A stretch of 6,399 bases of DNA from Gordonibacter sp036659115 (lineage in GTDB: Bacteria; Actinomycetota; Coriobacteriia; Coriobacteriales; Eggerthellaceae), in NCBI RefSeq assembly GCF_036659115.1, contig NZ_JAVXDF010000111.1; one strand, 5' to 3'. Shown in pieces: positions 1 to 6,310 of this stretch. The position numbers were made by a program, and so were the translations under genes. A model generated the notes under the pieces. The model was not told the DNA's origin. It worked only from the letters and a program-made list of their open reading frames with translations, and made no database searches. Each line of letters opens with the position of its first letter. The stretch's first letter is position 1.

Positions 1-1420
1 TCATGTACTTGATGCCCGTGTTCAGCTTTTCGACACCCTTCACGCCGGCGTTCTTTGCCGTCATGTCCGGACCATGGTCGATGGCATCGGTAAACAGGAA
101 GCACGGGATTGATGCCGCTACTGGGTTCTTGCCAGCCGAAAGCGATCCGAGAGCGGGACTGTTACGTGCCTCACGTGTGCCGTTGTTCGTACCTGCCAAA
201 CCAACTTGACCGACGAGACAGGGCAGAGCCATGATAGACCATGCGGTCCACTCGCCGTTGCTGCGGCGCTGAGGACCCCAGCCCTGGTTGACATAGAGGG
301 GCTTCGTGGTGCCGATTTCCTGAGCCAAACTCTTGATGCGATCGGCCGAGATACCGGTGATCTTGGCTGCCCATTCGGCTGTCTTCTCCACCTTATCGTA
401 GCCTTCGCCCATGATGTAAGAGCGATAGGACAGGTTTTGACCCTGGTAAGCTTCGGGCATGGTCTCTTCGTCATACCCCACACAGTACGTGTGCAGGAAC
501 TCAAGGTCGACCAAGTCATGAGCGATAAGCTCATGAGCAATACCTGCGACAAGCGCAGCATCGGTACCGGGGTTAATGGGAAGCCACTGCTCTGAATGAC
601 CCATAATGGAGTCATTCATGCGCGGATCGATCATGTAGATCTTCGCATTCGTCCTCTCGCGCAAGTGCGCCCAATCATAGTTGGTCGTCAGACCGCCCTG
701 ACGCGTTTCCGTGGGGCTCGATCCGAAGATAAGAATCAGGGCAGCATCTTCAGCAGCACTAAACGAGCTACCGCCTGCACCCTTCGCACCATACATGTAA
801 GGGGTAATGCACGAAATTTGTGCCGTGGAGTAGCTGTTGTAGAAACCGAGGTAGCCACCTACTAGGTTTAGGAAGCGGTTGAACGGACGGGACGTCGTGG
901 CCGACACGCCCGTGGCGTACGGTACGTACACGGCCTCGTTGCCGTACTTGTCGATAACCTCTTTCAGCTTGGTCGAAGCCGTCTCGATAGCTTCTTCCCA
1001 GCTGATCTGCTCGTACTTGTTCTCGCCGCGCTTGCCCACGCGCTTCATGGGATAGTTGATGCGGTCGGGGTGGTTCATCCAGCGACGATACGTGCGACCG
1101 CGCAAGCAGGCACGCGGCTGCGGGTCATCGAAGCCGGCATCTTTGCTCGTGTACGTCTCGACCCACACGACTTCGTCGTCCTGCGTGTGGAACTTCAAGC
1201 TGCAGCGACCCGGGCAGTTGATGGCGCAGTGACCCCACGTCACCTTCTCCTCCGCAGTGCTCTTCGGCGCAGCGTCCGATTTGGCATCCTTGCTGCCGCC
1301 CGGTGTGCATCCGAAAAGCGACAAAGCGCCGCCTCCTACTGCCGTCGCGCCCAGGCCGGCCAGCGCCGAACCTTTCACGAACGTACGGCGAGACACGGTG
1401 CTGTCAGTTGCCTTCGACAT
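1..1420 (-). CDS. Tat-exported DMSO reductase-family molybdopterin catalytic subunit (partial, 3' end beyond window)
   Basis: This is the catalytic subunit of a respiratory oxidoreductase that binds Mo-bis-MGD. The frame is open from the ATG at 1420 to the window edge, giving 473 residues, roughly 60% of a DmsA-like protein; the C-terminal dinucleotide-binding domain is missing. The ATG follows a strong AGGAGGAG ribosome site. Residues 10-16 (SRRTFVK) form a twin-arginine motif, followed by a Gly/Ala-rich hydrophobic stretch and LFGC with Cys38, a possible lipobox. Cys65, Cys69, Cys73 and Cys105 fit the N-terminal [4Fe-4S] site. YSTAQ at 197-201 aligns with the Mo-ligand region of DMSO reductases, so Ser198 is the probable ligand. 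FGSSPTETR (232-240) and PGTDAALVAG (284-293) are typical cofactor-pocket motifs. Lying downstream of the DmsB-like gene on the same strand suggests they form one complex. The substrate is unknown; DMSO, TMAO or another organic acceptor are all possible. Confidence 0.95.
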   Translation of the reverse strand, partial: MSKATDSTVSRRTFVKGSALAGLGATAVGGGALSLFGCTPGGSKDAKSDAAPKSTAEEKVTWGHCAINCPGRCSLKFHTQDDEVVWVETYTSKDAGFDDPQPRACLRGRTYRRWMNHPDRINYPMKRVGKRGENKYEQISWEEAIETASTKLKEVIDKYGNEAVYVPYATGVSATTSRPFNRFLNLVGGYLGFYNSYSTAQISCITPYMYGAKGAGGSSFSAAEDAALILIFGSSPTETRQGGLTTNYDWAHLRERTNAKIYMIDPRMNDSIMGHSEQWLPINPGTDAALVAGIAHELIAHDLVDLEFLHTYCVGYDEETMPEAYQGQNLSYRSYIMGEGYDKVEKTAEWAAKITGISADRIKSLAQEIGTTKPLYVNQGWGPQRRSNGEWTAWSIMALPCLVGQVGLAGTNNGTREARNSPALGSLSAGKNPVAASIPCFLFTDAIDHGPDMTAKNAGVKGVEKLNTGIKYM

Positions 1421-1614
1421 GTCTCCTCCTCTTGCCTGTTGCCCTGCGCATGTGGACTCGTCTACTCCACACCCGGCACCTCCCGCGCCAGGCACAATCG
1501 CAAAAAGCAACTGCGTGCTGGATACAACCTAGCGAATATCCGTTATCGTCGTGTCACATAAAACATGCGAACTTTGAATTTTACCTGATCAGAAGGTTGT
1601 GATTTGGATGACTC
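1421..1614 (-). promoter_or_regulatory. AT-rich leader between the DmsB-like gene and the molybdoenzyme gene
   Basis: This 194-bp gap is long for two subunits of one complex, and its 1505-1610 part is clearly richer in A and T than the flanking genes. That suggests the catalytic subunit has its own promoter or a long processed leader. A TAAAAT hexamer on the minus strand (1578-1583) resembles a -10 box, but I see no good -35 partner. The ribosome site of the downstream gene lies at about 1424-1434. No convincing terminator follows the upstream gene, so read-through is also possible. I see no small gene here. Confidence 0.4.
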
Positions 1615-2259
1615 TCAAAGTCTCCGCTCAAGCAGGCCCTCTCGCCCGCCCTCCCAACGCAACGAATCCAGCATAGCAGGGGCCATCGTAAGAACAAGGT
1701 TGGGGTGCGCAACCTCCACAGGAGGAAGGGGCGGAACGCTTGCAACCGAGCCGTACAACGCACGCAGACGCACGATGTCACCAAACTCGAGAGCATGCTC
1801 GGAGCAGGCTTCGACGCACGACGGAACAACGAGAGGGCCGACACCCGACACGGCGGATGACATCGAACCGTTGCAAGCATCGCACTTCATAGCACGACCA
1901 TCGTCCGGATTGATTTTCGGAGCGCCGTAGGGACACTCCTCGACGCAATTCCCACACCCGCTGCATACGCTTTCGTCGAGAGAGACGAGACCGGTGCGGG
2001 CATCTTTGCGCAACGCACCGGTCGGGCAAACGGCCACACAGAGCGGAGCGCTGCACTCGTTACAGCTCAGGGAAAGGAAGTAGGTGAACAGCATGGTCGT
2101 GGTAGCGCCGTCCTCCGACTCCTCCCAAGTACCGCCTTCGTAAGACTCGACGCTCCTGAACGACAAAGACCGCGGGATACCGTGCTGGGCGCAGCAAGCC
2201 TCGACGCAGTCCTCGCATCCCGTGCAACGCAGTGCATCGAAGTGGAATCCGTACTGCAC
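1615..2259 (-). CDS. DmsB-like four-cluster [4Fe-4S] electron-transfer subunit
   Basis: This 214-residue protein should carry electrons between a membrane donor and the molybdoenzyme. Sixteen cysteines fall into four groups as in DmsB: C12/C15/C18/C22, C66/C69/C74/C78, C99/C102/C105/C109 and C126/C129/C148/C152. The opening MQYGFHFD and the PNLVL near residue 187 also match DmsB-family proteins, which are usually about 200 residues. I chose the GTG at 2259 because GGAAGGGG lies five bases upstream and the family N-terminus begins exactly there; the frame extends upstream to 2442, but that part has no family features. No Tat signal is present, as expected for a subunit exported with its partner. 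The fourth cysteine group has 18 residues between its pairs, longer than the roughly 11 of E. coli DmsB. The tail after residue 191 also looks extended. It precedes the catalytic gene, the reverse of dmsAB order. Confidence 0.93.
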   Translation of the reverse strand: MQYGFHFDALRCTGCEDCVEACCAQHGIPRSLSFRSVESYEGGTWEESEDGATTTMLFTYFLSLSCNECSAPLCVAVCPTGALRKDARTGLVSLDESVCSGCGNCVEECPYGAPKINPDDGRAMKCDACNGSMSSAVSGVGPLVVPSCVEACSEHALEFGDIVRLRALYGSVASVPPLPPVEVAHPNLVLTMAPAMLDSLRWEGGREGLLERRL

Positions 2260-2292
2260 GCTTGCCCCTTCCGTCAGCAACGTTCCTATGGT

Positions 2293-2328
2293 AACGGCCA
2301 GGTGGGAATAGGAAAGCTGGCCATTTTT
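2293..2328 (+). terminator. Hairpin followed by five T residues, upstream of the regulator
   Basis: AACGGCCAG (2293-2301) pairs with CTGGCCATT (2317-2325) through nine positions including one G-U, with a 15-base loop, and runs into five T residues at 2324-2328 on the plus strand. This has the shape of a weak intrinsic terminator for transcription entering from the left. On the minus strand the same bases make a hairpin in the leader of the DmsB-like gene, ending about 33 bases before its start codon. The long loop and modest stem make either role uncertain. Confidence 0.25.
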
Positions 2329-2458
2329 GGCAGGCGACAAACCGTCGCTCGGGCGTTGCTTCACCGTTATCCTGCTGCTACCTTTCACCCCGCGAGCCTT
2401 GTCAGAGGCAGAAAGCAGCCAACGCACCTGCCGGCGGAGCACCTGTTATACTGCACTG

Positions 2459-2479
2459 CGACGCACATCATGCGCGTCG
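2459..2479. promoter_or_regulatory. 21-bp imperfect dyad, candidate operator
   Basis: The arms CGACGCACAT and ATGCGCGTCG flank a central C and pair at 9 of 10 positions, the exception being an A/C pair at the seventh position. It begins seven bases after the TATACT box, so it would cover about +1 to +21 of the regulator transcript. Length and symmetry suit a dimeric helix-turn-helix protein, and the adjacent LuxR-type protein is the obvious candidate (inference). It could instead act as an RNA hairpin in the leader. Confidence 0.5.
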
Positions 2480-2524
2480 AGATGCAACCGCCAGCCCGCG
2501 CACCTGCTTCCCCGAAGGAGTTCC

Positions 2525-4156
2525 GTGAACCTCGCAACCGTCGCATCCGCATTCAAGCCGAACGTCACCTCGCTCGGTTATGCGTTGTTTCTTGCGACGA
2601 ACGCAGCCGGGGTCTGGGGCGGTGTGTTTCCGTTCCTTCCCATGGAGTTCCAGACTCCCGAGATCGTGTTCTGGTTCTTCCTTGCCCAGTCGCTGGTGTT
2701 TTCGGTGAGCTACTTTGCCAGTGCGCTGGGCGTGTACTTCCTCCCCGGGCCCACGCGGCGCTTCATGGTCATACTGGCAAGCACGCCCTACTTCTTCGGC
2801 TGGTGCTGCCTTATTGTCGCCATCTACCTCGAAGGCCTCGCGCTGCCGATGGTCGTGGCAGGCGGCGGGCTTTTGGGATTGGGGTCGGCGGGGTTCTTTA
2901 TGTTGTGGCAACGGCTGTTCGCGAGCCTCGATGCCGAGCGTGGCAACCGCGACCTTATAGCGGGGACCGTGTACGGAGCGCTGCTGTACTTCTCGCTGTA
3001 CCTTATTCCCGTAGCCGTAACGTCCTTTTTGATCCCCTTGGTATTCCTGCCGCTATTCGGGCTTGCTATCGTTGTCAAAAGCCGCGAGATAGACCGCGAC
3101 CAGCCTATGTTCGAGGACGTGCCGCGCGAGCACCCGAACGTATACCGCCGCGTCTTGCACGACTATTGGCGCAGTGCGCTTTGCGTGGGGGCGCTGGGCA
3201 TCTGCACCGGCATCATGCGCTCGCTAGCCATAGGAGACCCCCAGGTAGGATCGCTGGTGAATGTGCTGTCGATGGTGGGTGCGCTCGTGGCAGCCGCTTC
3301 CATGCTGGCATTGTGGCAGTTCAAGAACTTGCGGCTGAACGTGGTGAGTGCCTACCGCGTCGTCTTCCCCTTCGTCATAACCTCGTTTCTGCTGCTGCCG
3401 TTCTTGGCAATGGAGTATGCACAGTGGCTCGCCGCCGTCCTGTACGCCGTGTATAGCATGGCCATCATGCTGATGATGATCCAGTGCGCGCAGGCCTCGC
3501 GCGACCGCGGCATCAATCCCATCTTCATCTACGGGTTCTTCGCCGGCATCGTGTACGTGCTGCACGACGTGGGCTTCATCGGCGGCTCGTTTGCCGAAAA
3601 GATAATGATCACCGGAATCGAGCCCTTAGCCGTAGTGGCCCTGGTCGCGGTGTACCTGCTCGGGCTTATGTACTTCATCGGGCAAGGAGGGTTCCGCAAG
3701 ATATTCCGCCGCTTCGATGCCGAGAGCATCGAGCTGGTCGCGCTGCGTCCCCGAGGACAACGCGATGACTCCCTCCGCGCCACCGGCTCGACGCGCCGCT
3801 ACGCAGTAGAAAAGCTGTCGGAACCGTCGGAGCAAACCGGGGTAAGCGATGCTGCGCCCACACCTGCACGCGCAGCGCGCCGCGAACGGTTCGATCAACA
3901 TGCCGTCTACCAGGATCGCATCTCGAAACAAGCTGAGTTGTTGCGCCAGCACTACCGTCTCAGCGCACGCGAAACCGAAGTCATGGAACTTATCGCACGC
4001 GGCAACACCGTAGCGCGCATTGCCGAGGATCTGGTGGTATCCGAGAACACCATCCGCACCCACTCGAAACGCATCTACGCCAAGCTAGACATCCACAAAA
4101 AGCAAGAGCTGCTCGATCTCATGGATTCCTTCGACCCCAGCGAACTGGGAGGCTAG
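2525..4156 (+). CDS. Membrane-anchored LuxR-type (NarL/FixJ HTH) transcriptional regulator
   Basis: This 543-residue protein joins a multi-pass membrane domain to a C-terminal DNA-binding domain. I count about twelve hydrophobic segments, near residues 17-38, 47-71, 79-101, 106-127, 143-164, 165-184, 217-236, 243-264, 276-296, 299-320, 331-352 and 366-386. A polar linker (about 395-470) follows, then a LuxR-type helix-turn-helix at 475-535: the LSARETEVMELIARG scaffold, recognition helix around VSENTIRTHSKRIYAKL, and closing HKKQELLDLMD. The GTG at 2525 is preceded by AAGGAG with a four-base gap. The frame extends upstream to about 2327, but that part has no ribosome site or membrane-like character. 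Such one-component membrane regulators are common beside molybdoenzyme operons in Eggerthellaceae. Divergent placement suggests it controls the reductase genes. The ligand is unknown, and the membrane domain could sense or move a small molecule. Confidence 0.92.
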   Translation: MNLATVASAFKPNVTSLGYALFLATNAAGVWGGVFPFLPMEFQTPEIVFWFFLAQSLVFSVSYFASALGVYFLPGPTRRFMVILASTPYFFGWCCLIVAIYLEGLALPMVVAGGGLLGLGSAGFFMLWQRLFASLDAERGNRDLIAGTVYGALLYFSLYLIPVAVTSFLIPLVFLPLFGLAIVVKSREIDRDQPMFEDVPREHPNVYRRVLHDYWRSALCVGALGICTGIMRSLAIGDPQVGSLVNVLSMVGALVAAASMLALWQFKNLRLNVVSAYRVVFPFVITSFLLLPFLAMEYAQWLAAVLYAVYSMAIMLMMIQCAQASRDRGINPIFIYGFFAGIVYVLHDVGFIGGSFAEKIMITGIEPLAVVALVAVYLLGLMYFIGQGGFRKIFRRFDAESIELVALRPRGQRDDSLRATGSTRRYAVEKLSEPSEQTGVSDAAPTPARAARRERFDQHAVYQDRISKQAELLRQHYRLSARETEVMELIARGNTVARIAEDLVVSENTIRTHSKRIYAKLDIHKKQELLDLMDSFDPSELGG

Positions 4157-4240
4157 CCTTCCTGGCCATTGCACCGCCCTCCTCACAACAAATGGCCTGC
4201 CGGGCATTCCCCTCGACGCGAAGCCGCCTGGAGCCGCAAA

Positions 4241-4256
4241 GGCCGGAGAGCCGGCC
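4241..4256. terminator. GC-rich hairpin between converging genes
   Basis: GGCCGG and CCGGCC form a perfect six-pair stem around the four-base loop AGAG. Its position between converging genes suits a bidirectional terminator, and on the minus strand three T residues follow. The T run is short, the stem is small, and it lies about 100 bases past both stop codons, so the call is tentative. Confidence 0.3.
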
Positions 4257-4283
4257 ATCCCCCGCAAGGCGATAGAAGCACCT

Positions 4284-4334
4284 GACCTCCATTCGAAGCA
4301 GGAAGTCATCGACCTGATAGAGCGCGACGAATAA
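4284..4334 (+). pseudogene. Relic of the C-terminus of a second LuxR-type regulator
   Basis: Read in its own frame, this stretch gives DLHSKQEVIDLIERDE and then a TAA stop. It matches the closing helix of LuxR-type HTH domains and aligns without gaps to DIHKKQELLDLMD of the intact neighbour (codons at 4088-4126): 7 of 13 residues are identical and most of the rest are conservative. By my count the DNA is about 64% identical (25 of 39 bases), so it is a diverged paralogue rather than a recent duplicate. Nothing upstream in the frame resembles the rest of the HTH domain. It is probably the leftover 3' end of a gene lost or replaced by recombination through the conserved HTH region. Confidence 0.5.
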
Positions 4335-4358
4335 CCGTCAGGGCGGCGGCGGGCGCGC

Positions 4359-5045
4359 TTAGTTTGTCACGTCTCCCGACTGGTTCAAGCTGATAGGCTC
4401 TCCCACAAACGTGGACGGAGCTTTGAGTAAGGTCTTGAAGAAGTCCTTCGTACGCGCCGGTATCTCGCGCAGGTCGTACTGGCTCTGCTTGCTGTATTCG
4501 CGGTAATCGCTCGGCACACCCACCGCCTCGAGCCCCAAGCCCTGCGCGGAATAGAGCGCACGGTACAGGTGATAGGTCTGGGTTGCCACGATAATGCGCC
4601 GAACACCAAACACGTTCTTCGCGCGATACATGCTCTCATAGGTAGAGAAGCCTGCATGGTCGCAGAAGATGTCCTCGCTGGGAACGCCCTGGGCAATGGC
4701 GTAGTCCTTCATAGCCTTGACCTCGTTGTACGATACGGTGCCGTTATCGCCGCTTACGATGATCTTGGGGGCAGCACCTGCCTGGTACAACGCGATGCCG
4801 TCATCCAGACGATCTTGCAGGATGCTCGACGGCGTCCCGTCGGCAAACACGGAGGCACCGAGCACCACCACGGCATCAGCTTGAAAAGCTGCCGCAACAT
4901 CGGCGCTGACGATATCGTCTTTGGTCGTGATGATCGTGGCAAGGTTCGTGCCCGCAACGACCAGCACGGCCGCCACCACGCATCCGATCACGAATCCGAC
5001 CATACGCCACAACCATCCATGTTTCTTCACTCGAGTCATAGTCAT
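4359..5045 (-). CDS. SanA/YdcF-like DUF218 protein with N-terminal membrane anchor
   Basis: With the ATG at 5045 this is a 228-residue protein of the DUF218 superfamily, closest in layout to SanA, a single-pass envelope protein linked in enterobacteria to barrier function and vancomycin exclusion. A positively charged start (RVKKHG) precedes one membrane segment at about 14-38. The family core follows: VVVLGASV (59-66), PSSILQDRLDDG (72-83), IIVSGDNG (95-102), the NEVKAMKDYAIAQGVP block (107-122), STYES (134-138) and TQTYHLYRAL (155-164). The ending FVGEPISL (213-220) matches SanA-type tails. The biochemical role of the family is poorly defined; an envelope or cell-wall role is inference. No ribosome site precedes 5045, and ATG 5039 or TTG 5057 are alternative starts. 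TATTAT at 5048-5053 would fit a nearly leaderless transcript. It lies downstream of the flavin oxidoreductase gene on the same strand, after a 209-bp gap. Confidence 0.87.
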   Translation of the reverse strand: MTMTRVKKHGWLWRMVGFVIGCVVAAVLVVAGTNLATIITTKDDIVSADVAAAFQADAVVVLGASVFADGTPSSILQDRLDDGIALYQAGAAPKIIVSGDNGTVSYNEVKAMKDYAIAQGVPSEDIFCDHAGFSTYESMYRAKNVFGVRRIIVATQTYHLYRALYSAQGLGLEAVGVPSDYREYSKQSQYDLREIPARTKDFFKTLLKAPSTFVGEPISLNQSGDVTN

Positions 5046-5254
5046 CGATAATAGCAAACGTCAAGGGAGGCGTTGCCTCCGCAACACAACCTGCCACAAA
5101 ACTCACGGGCAAGTCCACAAACGCGTCGAACCAGCGAGGTTCGCCAGAGGCGAAGACGAGAAGTGCTCCGCCCAGGCAGACGGCACGCAACAGCAGCGCA
5201 AAACACCCGCCAAGGGCCCACCGCGCTGCGGCGACGGGCTGCACCGGACGGATA
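5046..5254 (-). other. Gap between SanA-like and flavin oxidoreductase genes, with an unassigned coding-like frame
   Basis: No gene can be called here with confidence. One minus-strand frame is open across the whole gap from a GTG at 5244. It has G-rich first codon positions and encodes a hydrophobic stretch (ALGGCFALLLRAVCLGGALL) followed by SGEPRWFDAFVDLPVSFVAG, which reads like a membrane protein. It has no ribosome site and continues about 170 bases into the SanA-like gene in a different frame, where its composition becomes nonsense-like. A decayed small membrane gene, or an N-terminal piece split off by a frameshift, are both possible. A small hairpin (GGAGGC / GCCTCC, 5066-5080) also lies here. 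Confidence 0.25.
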
Positions 5255-6310
5255 CTACGGCAGGATGCAACGGTGGCCCGGCGTTGCGCTGCAACCGTTG
5301 CATGAGGTGCAACGCGGAACGGCCCTGGCGCCATCAGCCCATCGATTCACCAGTTCAGGCTCGCAGATAAGGGGTCGGCACAATCCGAAGCCGGCAATGC
5401 CGTCCTCGACGGCCAAACGCTCCATAACCTCGAAGTCACGGTTTCCTCCCGTCAGGATCACCGGCACTCCCTCCTCGCGGACAAGGCGCTTCGCATAGGG
5501 GGCGAAGAACGGCTGGCCTTGGAAGTCCTCCGGACAGCAGGCGCGCCATGCCCCGCTGACCTCGATAGCGTCGACTCCGTGCTGCACGAGAAGCTTCGCT
5601 GCCACCAGGCTGTCTTCCTCCGTCAGGCCTCCTGGAACGCCATCGGAGCTGTTCAGCTTTACCAGAAGCGGGAAATCAGGGCCAACGCAGCGGCGAATCG
5701 AGTCTACGACCTCGACAACGATGCGGGCCCTGTTCTCGATCGGACCGCCGTACTCGTCGGTCCGGCAATTCAGCAGGGGGCTCAAAAACTGGCTAAGCAG
5801 GTAGCCATGGGCAGCATGCACCTCTACGCCGTCAAACCCTGCGGCGCAAGCACGCTGGGCTGCGTCGGCGAAGGCCTCCACGAGCCTCTTGATAGCGGAG
5901 TGAGTCGCCTGGACAGGCACGATTCCCGTCTTCGGGTGAGGAATCGCCGACGGGCCGAGAATATGTTCGCTCGGAGGCTCCAGCCTGCTTGCCGATCCTC
6001 CGTACACGATCTGGGAGATCGCCTTGGCATCCAGTGCGTGAATAGCTTGCACCAAGGCACGGTACTCCGGCACAAACGAGTCATCGTAGATGCCCAGCAT
6101 ATGTGGATTGGGCTGCTCATCAGGGGTCACGTACGAATACCCCAGGATAATCGTGCCCACACCGCCCGCCGCCAGCTCTTCGCAAACCGCCGTTAACTCC
6201 GGCGTTACTCGGCCGTCTGCCGTCGCGAGGCCCTCGTACGTGGCCGCACGCACCAACCGGTTCTTTGCACGAAAAGAACCCAAGGACATCTCCTCGAACA
6301 GCACGTCCAT
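5255..6310 (-). CDS. NADH:flavin oxidoreductase, Old Yellow Enzyme family, single-domain form
   Basis: This 351-residue protein is an FMN-binding TIM-barrel ene-reductase of the Old Yellow Enzyme family, expected in the cytoplasm and using a reduced nicotinamide to reduce activated C=C bonds. The family signature is clear: NRLVRAATYEG (17-27), GFDGVEVHAAHGYLLSQFLS (158-177) with the substrate-site pair His165 and His168, RTDEYGGPIENR (183-194), LTGG (286-289) and GFGLCRPLICEPEL (307-320) near the FMN phosphate. It is about half the length of two-domain dienoyl-CoA reductase or BaiCD-type proteins and lacks their FAD/NAD domain, yet keeps cysteines at 334, 337, 340 and 348 that could bind an iron-sulfur cluster as in those relatives. 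ATG 6310 was chosen because AAGGTGG lies just upstream and the family N-terminus starts there; an ATG at 6349 has no ribosome site. The substrate is unknown. Confidence 0.93.
   Translation of the reverse strand: MDVLFEEMSLGSFRAKNRLVRAATYEGLATADGRVTPELTAVCEELAAGGVGTIILGYSYVTPDEQPNPHMLGIYDDSFVPEYRALVQAIHALDAKAISQIVYGGSASRLEPPSEHILGPSAIPHPKTGIVPVQATHSAIKRLVEAFADAAQRACAAGFDGVEVHAAHGYLLSQFLSPLLNCRTDEYGGPIENRARIVVEVVDSIRRCVGPDFPLLVKLNSSDGVPGGLTEEDSLVAAKLLVQHGVDAIEVSGAWRACCPEDFQGQPFFAPYAKRLVREEGVPVILTGGNRDFEVMERLAVEDGIAGFGLCRPLICEPELVNRWADGARAVPRCTSCNGCSATPGHRCILP

Larger units (their letters stand above)
2260..2524. promoter_or_regulatory. Divergent promoter region between reductase genes and LuxR-type regulator
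   Basis: This 265-bp gap separates the GTG starts of the DmsB-like gene (minus) and the regulator (plus), so it must hold promoters for both. On the plus strand TATACT at 2447-2452 is a good -10 candidate, which would put the transcript start near 2459; the expected -35 position (2424-2429, GCACCT) is poor, as in activator-dependent promoters. On the minus strand CTGACA at 2400-2405 resembles a -35 box but lacks a clear -10 at normal spacing. A 21-bp dyad and a hairpin inside this gap are listed separately. I see no small coding region. Confidence 0.6.
4157..4358. other. Gap between converging regulator and SanA-like genes
   Basis: This 202-bp region lies between the stop codons of two converging genes. 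It holds a GC hairpin (4241-4256) and a fragment resembling the end of a LuxR-type gene (4284-4334), both listed separately. I see no complete gene: the plus frame ending at 4334 is open across the gap, but it has no ribosome site and its first part resembles no family I know. Confidence 0.6.

Noticed and set aside
206..595. Plus-strand open frame within the molybdoenzyme region
   Set aside because: It is antisense to conserved DMSO reductase-family sequence and has no ribosome site or family match.
1524..1600. ACAACCT / AGGTTGT inverted repeat and a CTGATCAG palindrome in the molybdoenzyme leader
   Set aside because: About one such 7-base repeat pair, and nearly one 8-base palindrome, is expected by chance in a 194-bp gap.
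2260..2442. N-terminal extension of the DmsB-like protein back to 2442
   Set aside because: The family N-terminus begins at the GTG at 2259 with a good ribosome site, and the extension would occupy the divergent promoter region.
2327..2524. N-terminal extension of the LuxR-type regulator back to 2327
   Set aside because: The extra 66 residues are basic and Cys/Ser-rich with no ribosome site, whereas AAGGAG precedes the GTG at 2525.
2182..3456. A 424-residue plus-strand open frame overlapping the regulator
   Set aside because: It lies mostly inside the regulator gene in another frame, is Arg/Pro/Ala-rich, and shows no family motifs; it is a by-product of high GC content.
4164..4197. GGCCATT / AATGGCC stem after the regulator stop codon
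   Set aside because: A seven-pair stem with a 20-base loop and no T run is not a credible terminator.
5519..6196. A 225-residue plus-strand open frame
   Set aside because: It is antisense to the well-supported flavin oxidoreductase and has no recognisable domain.
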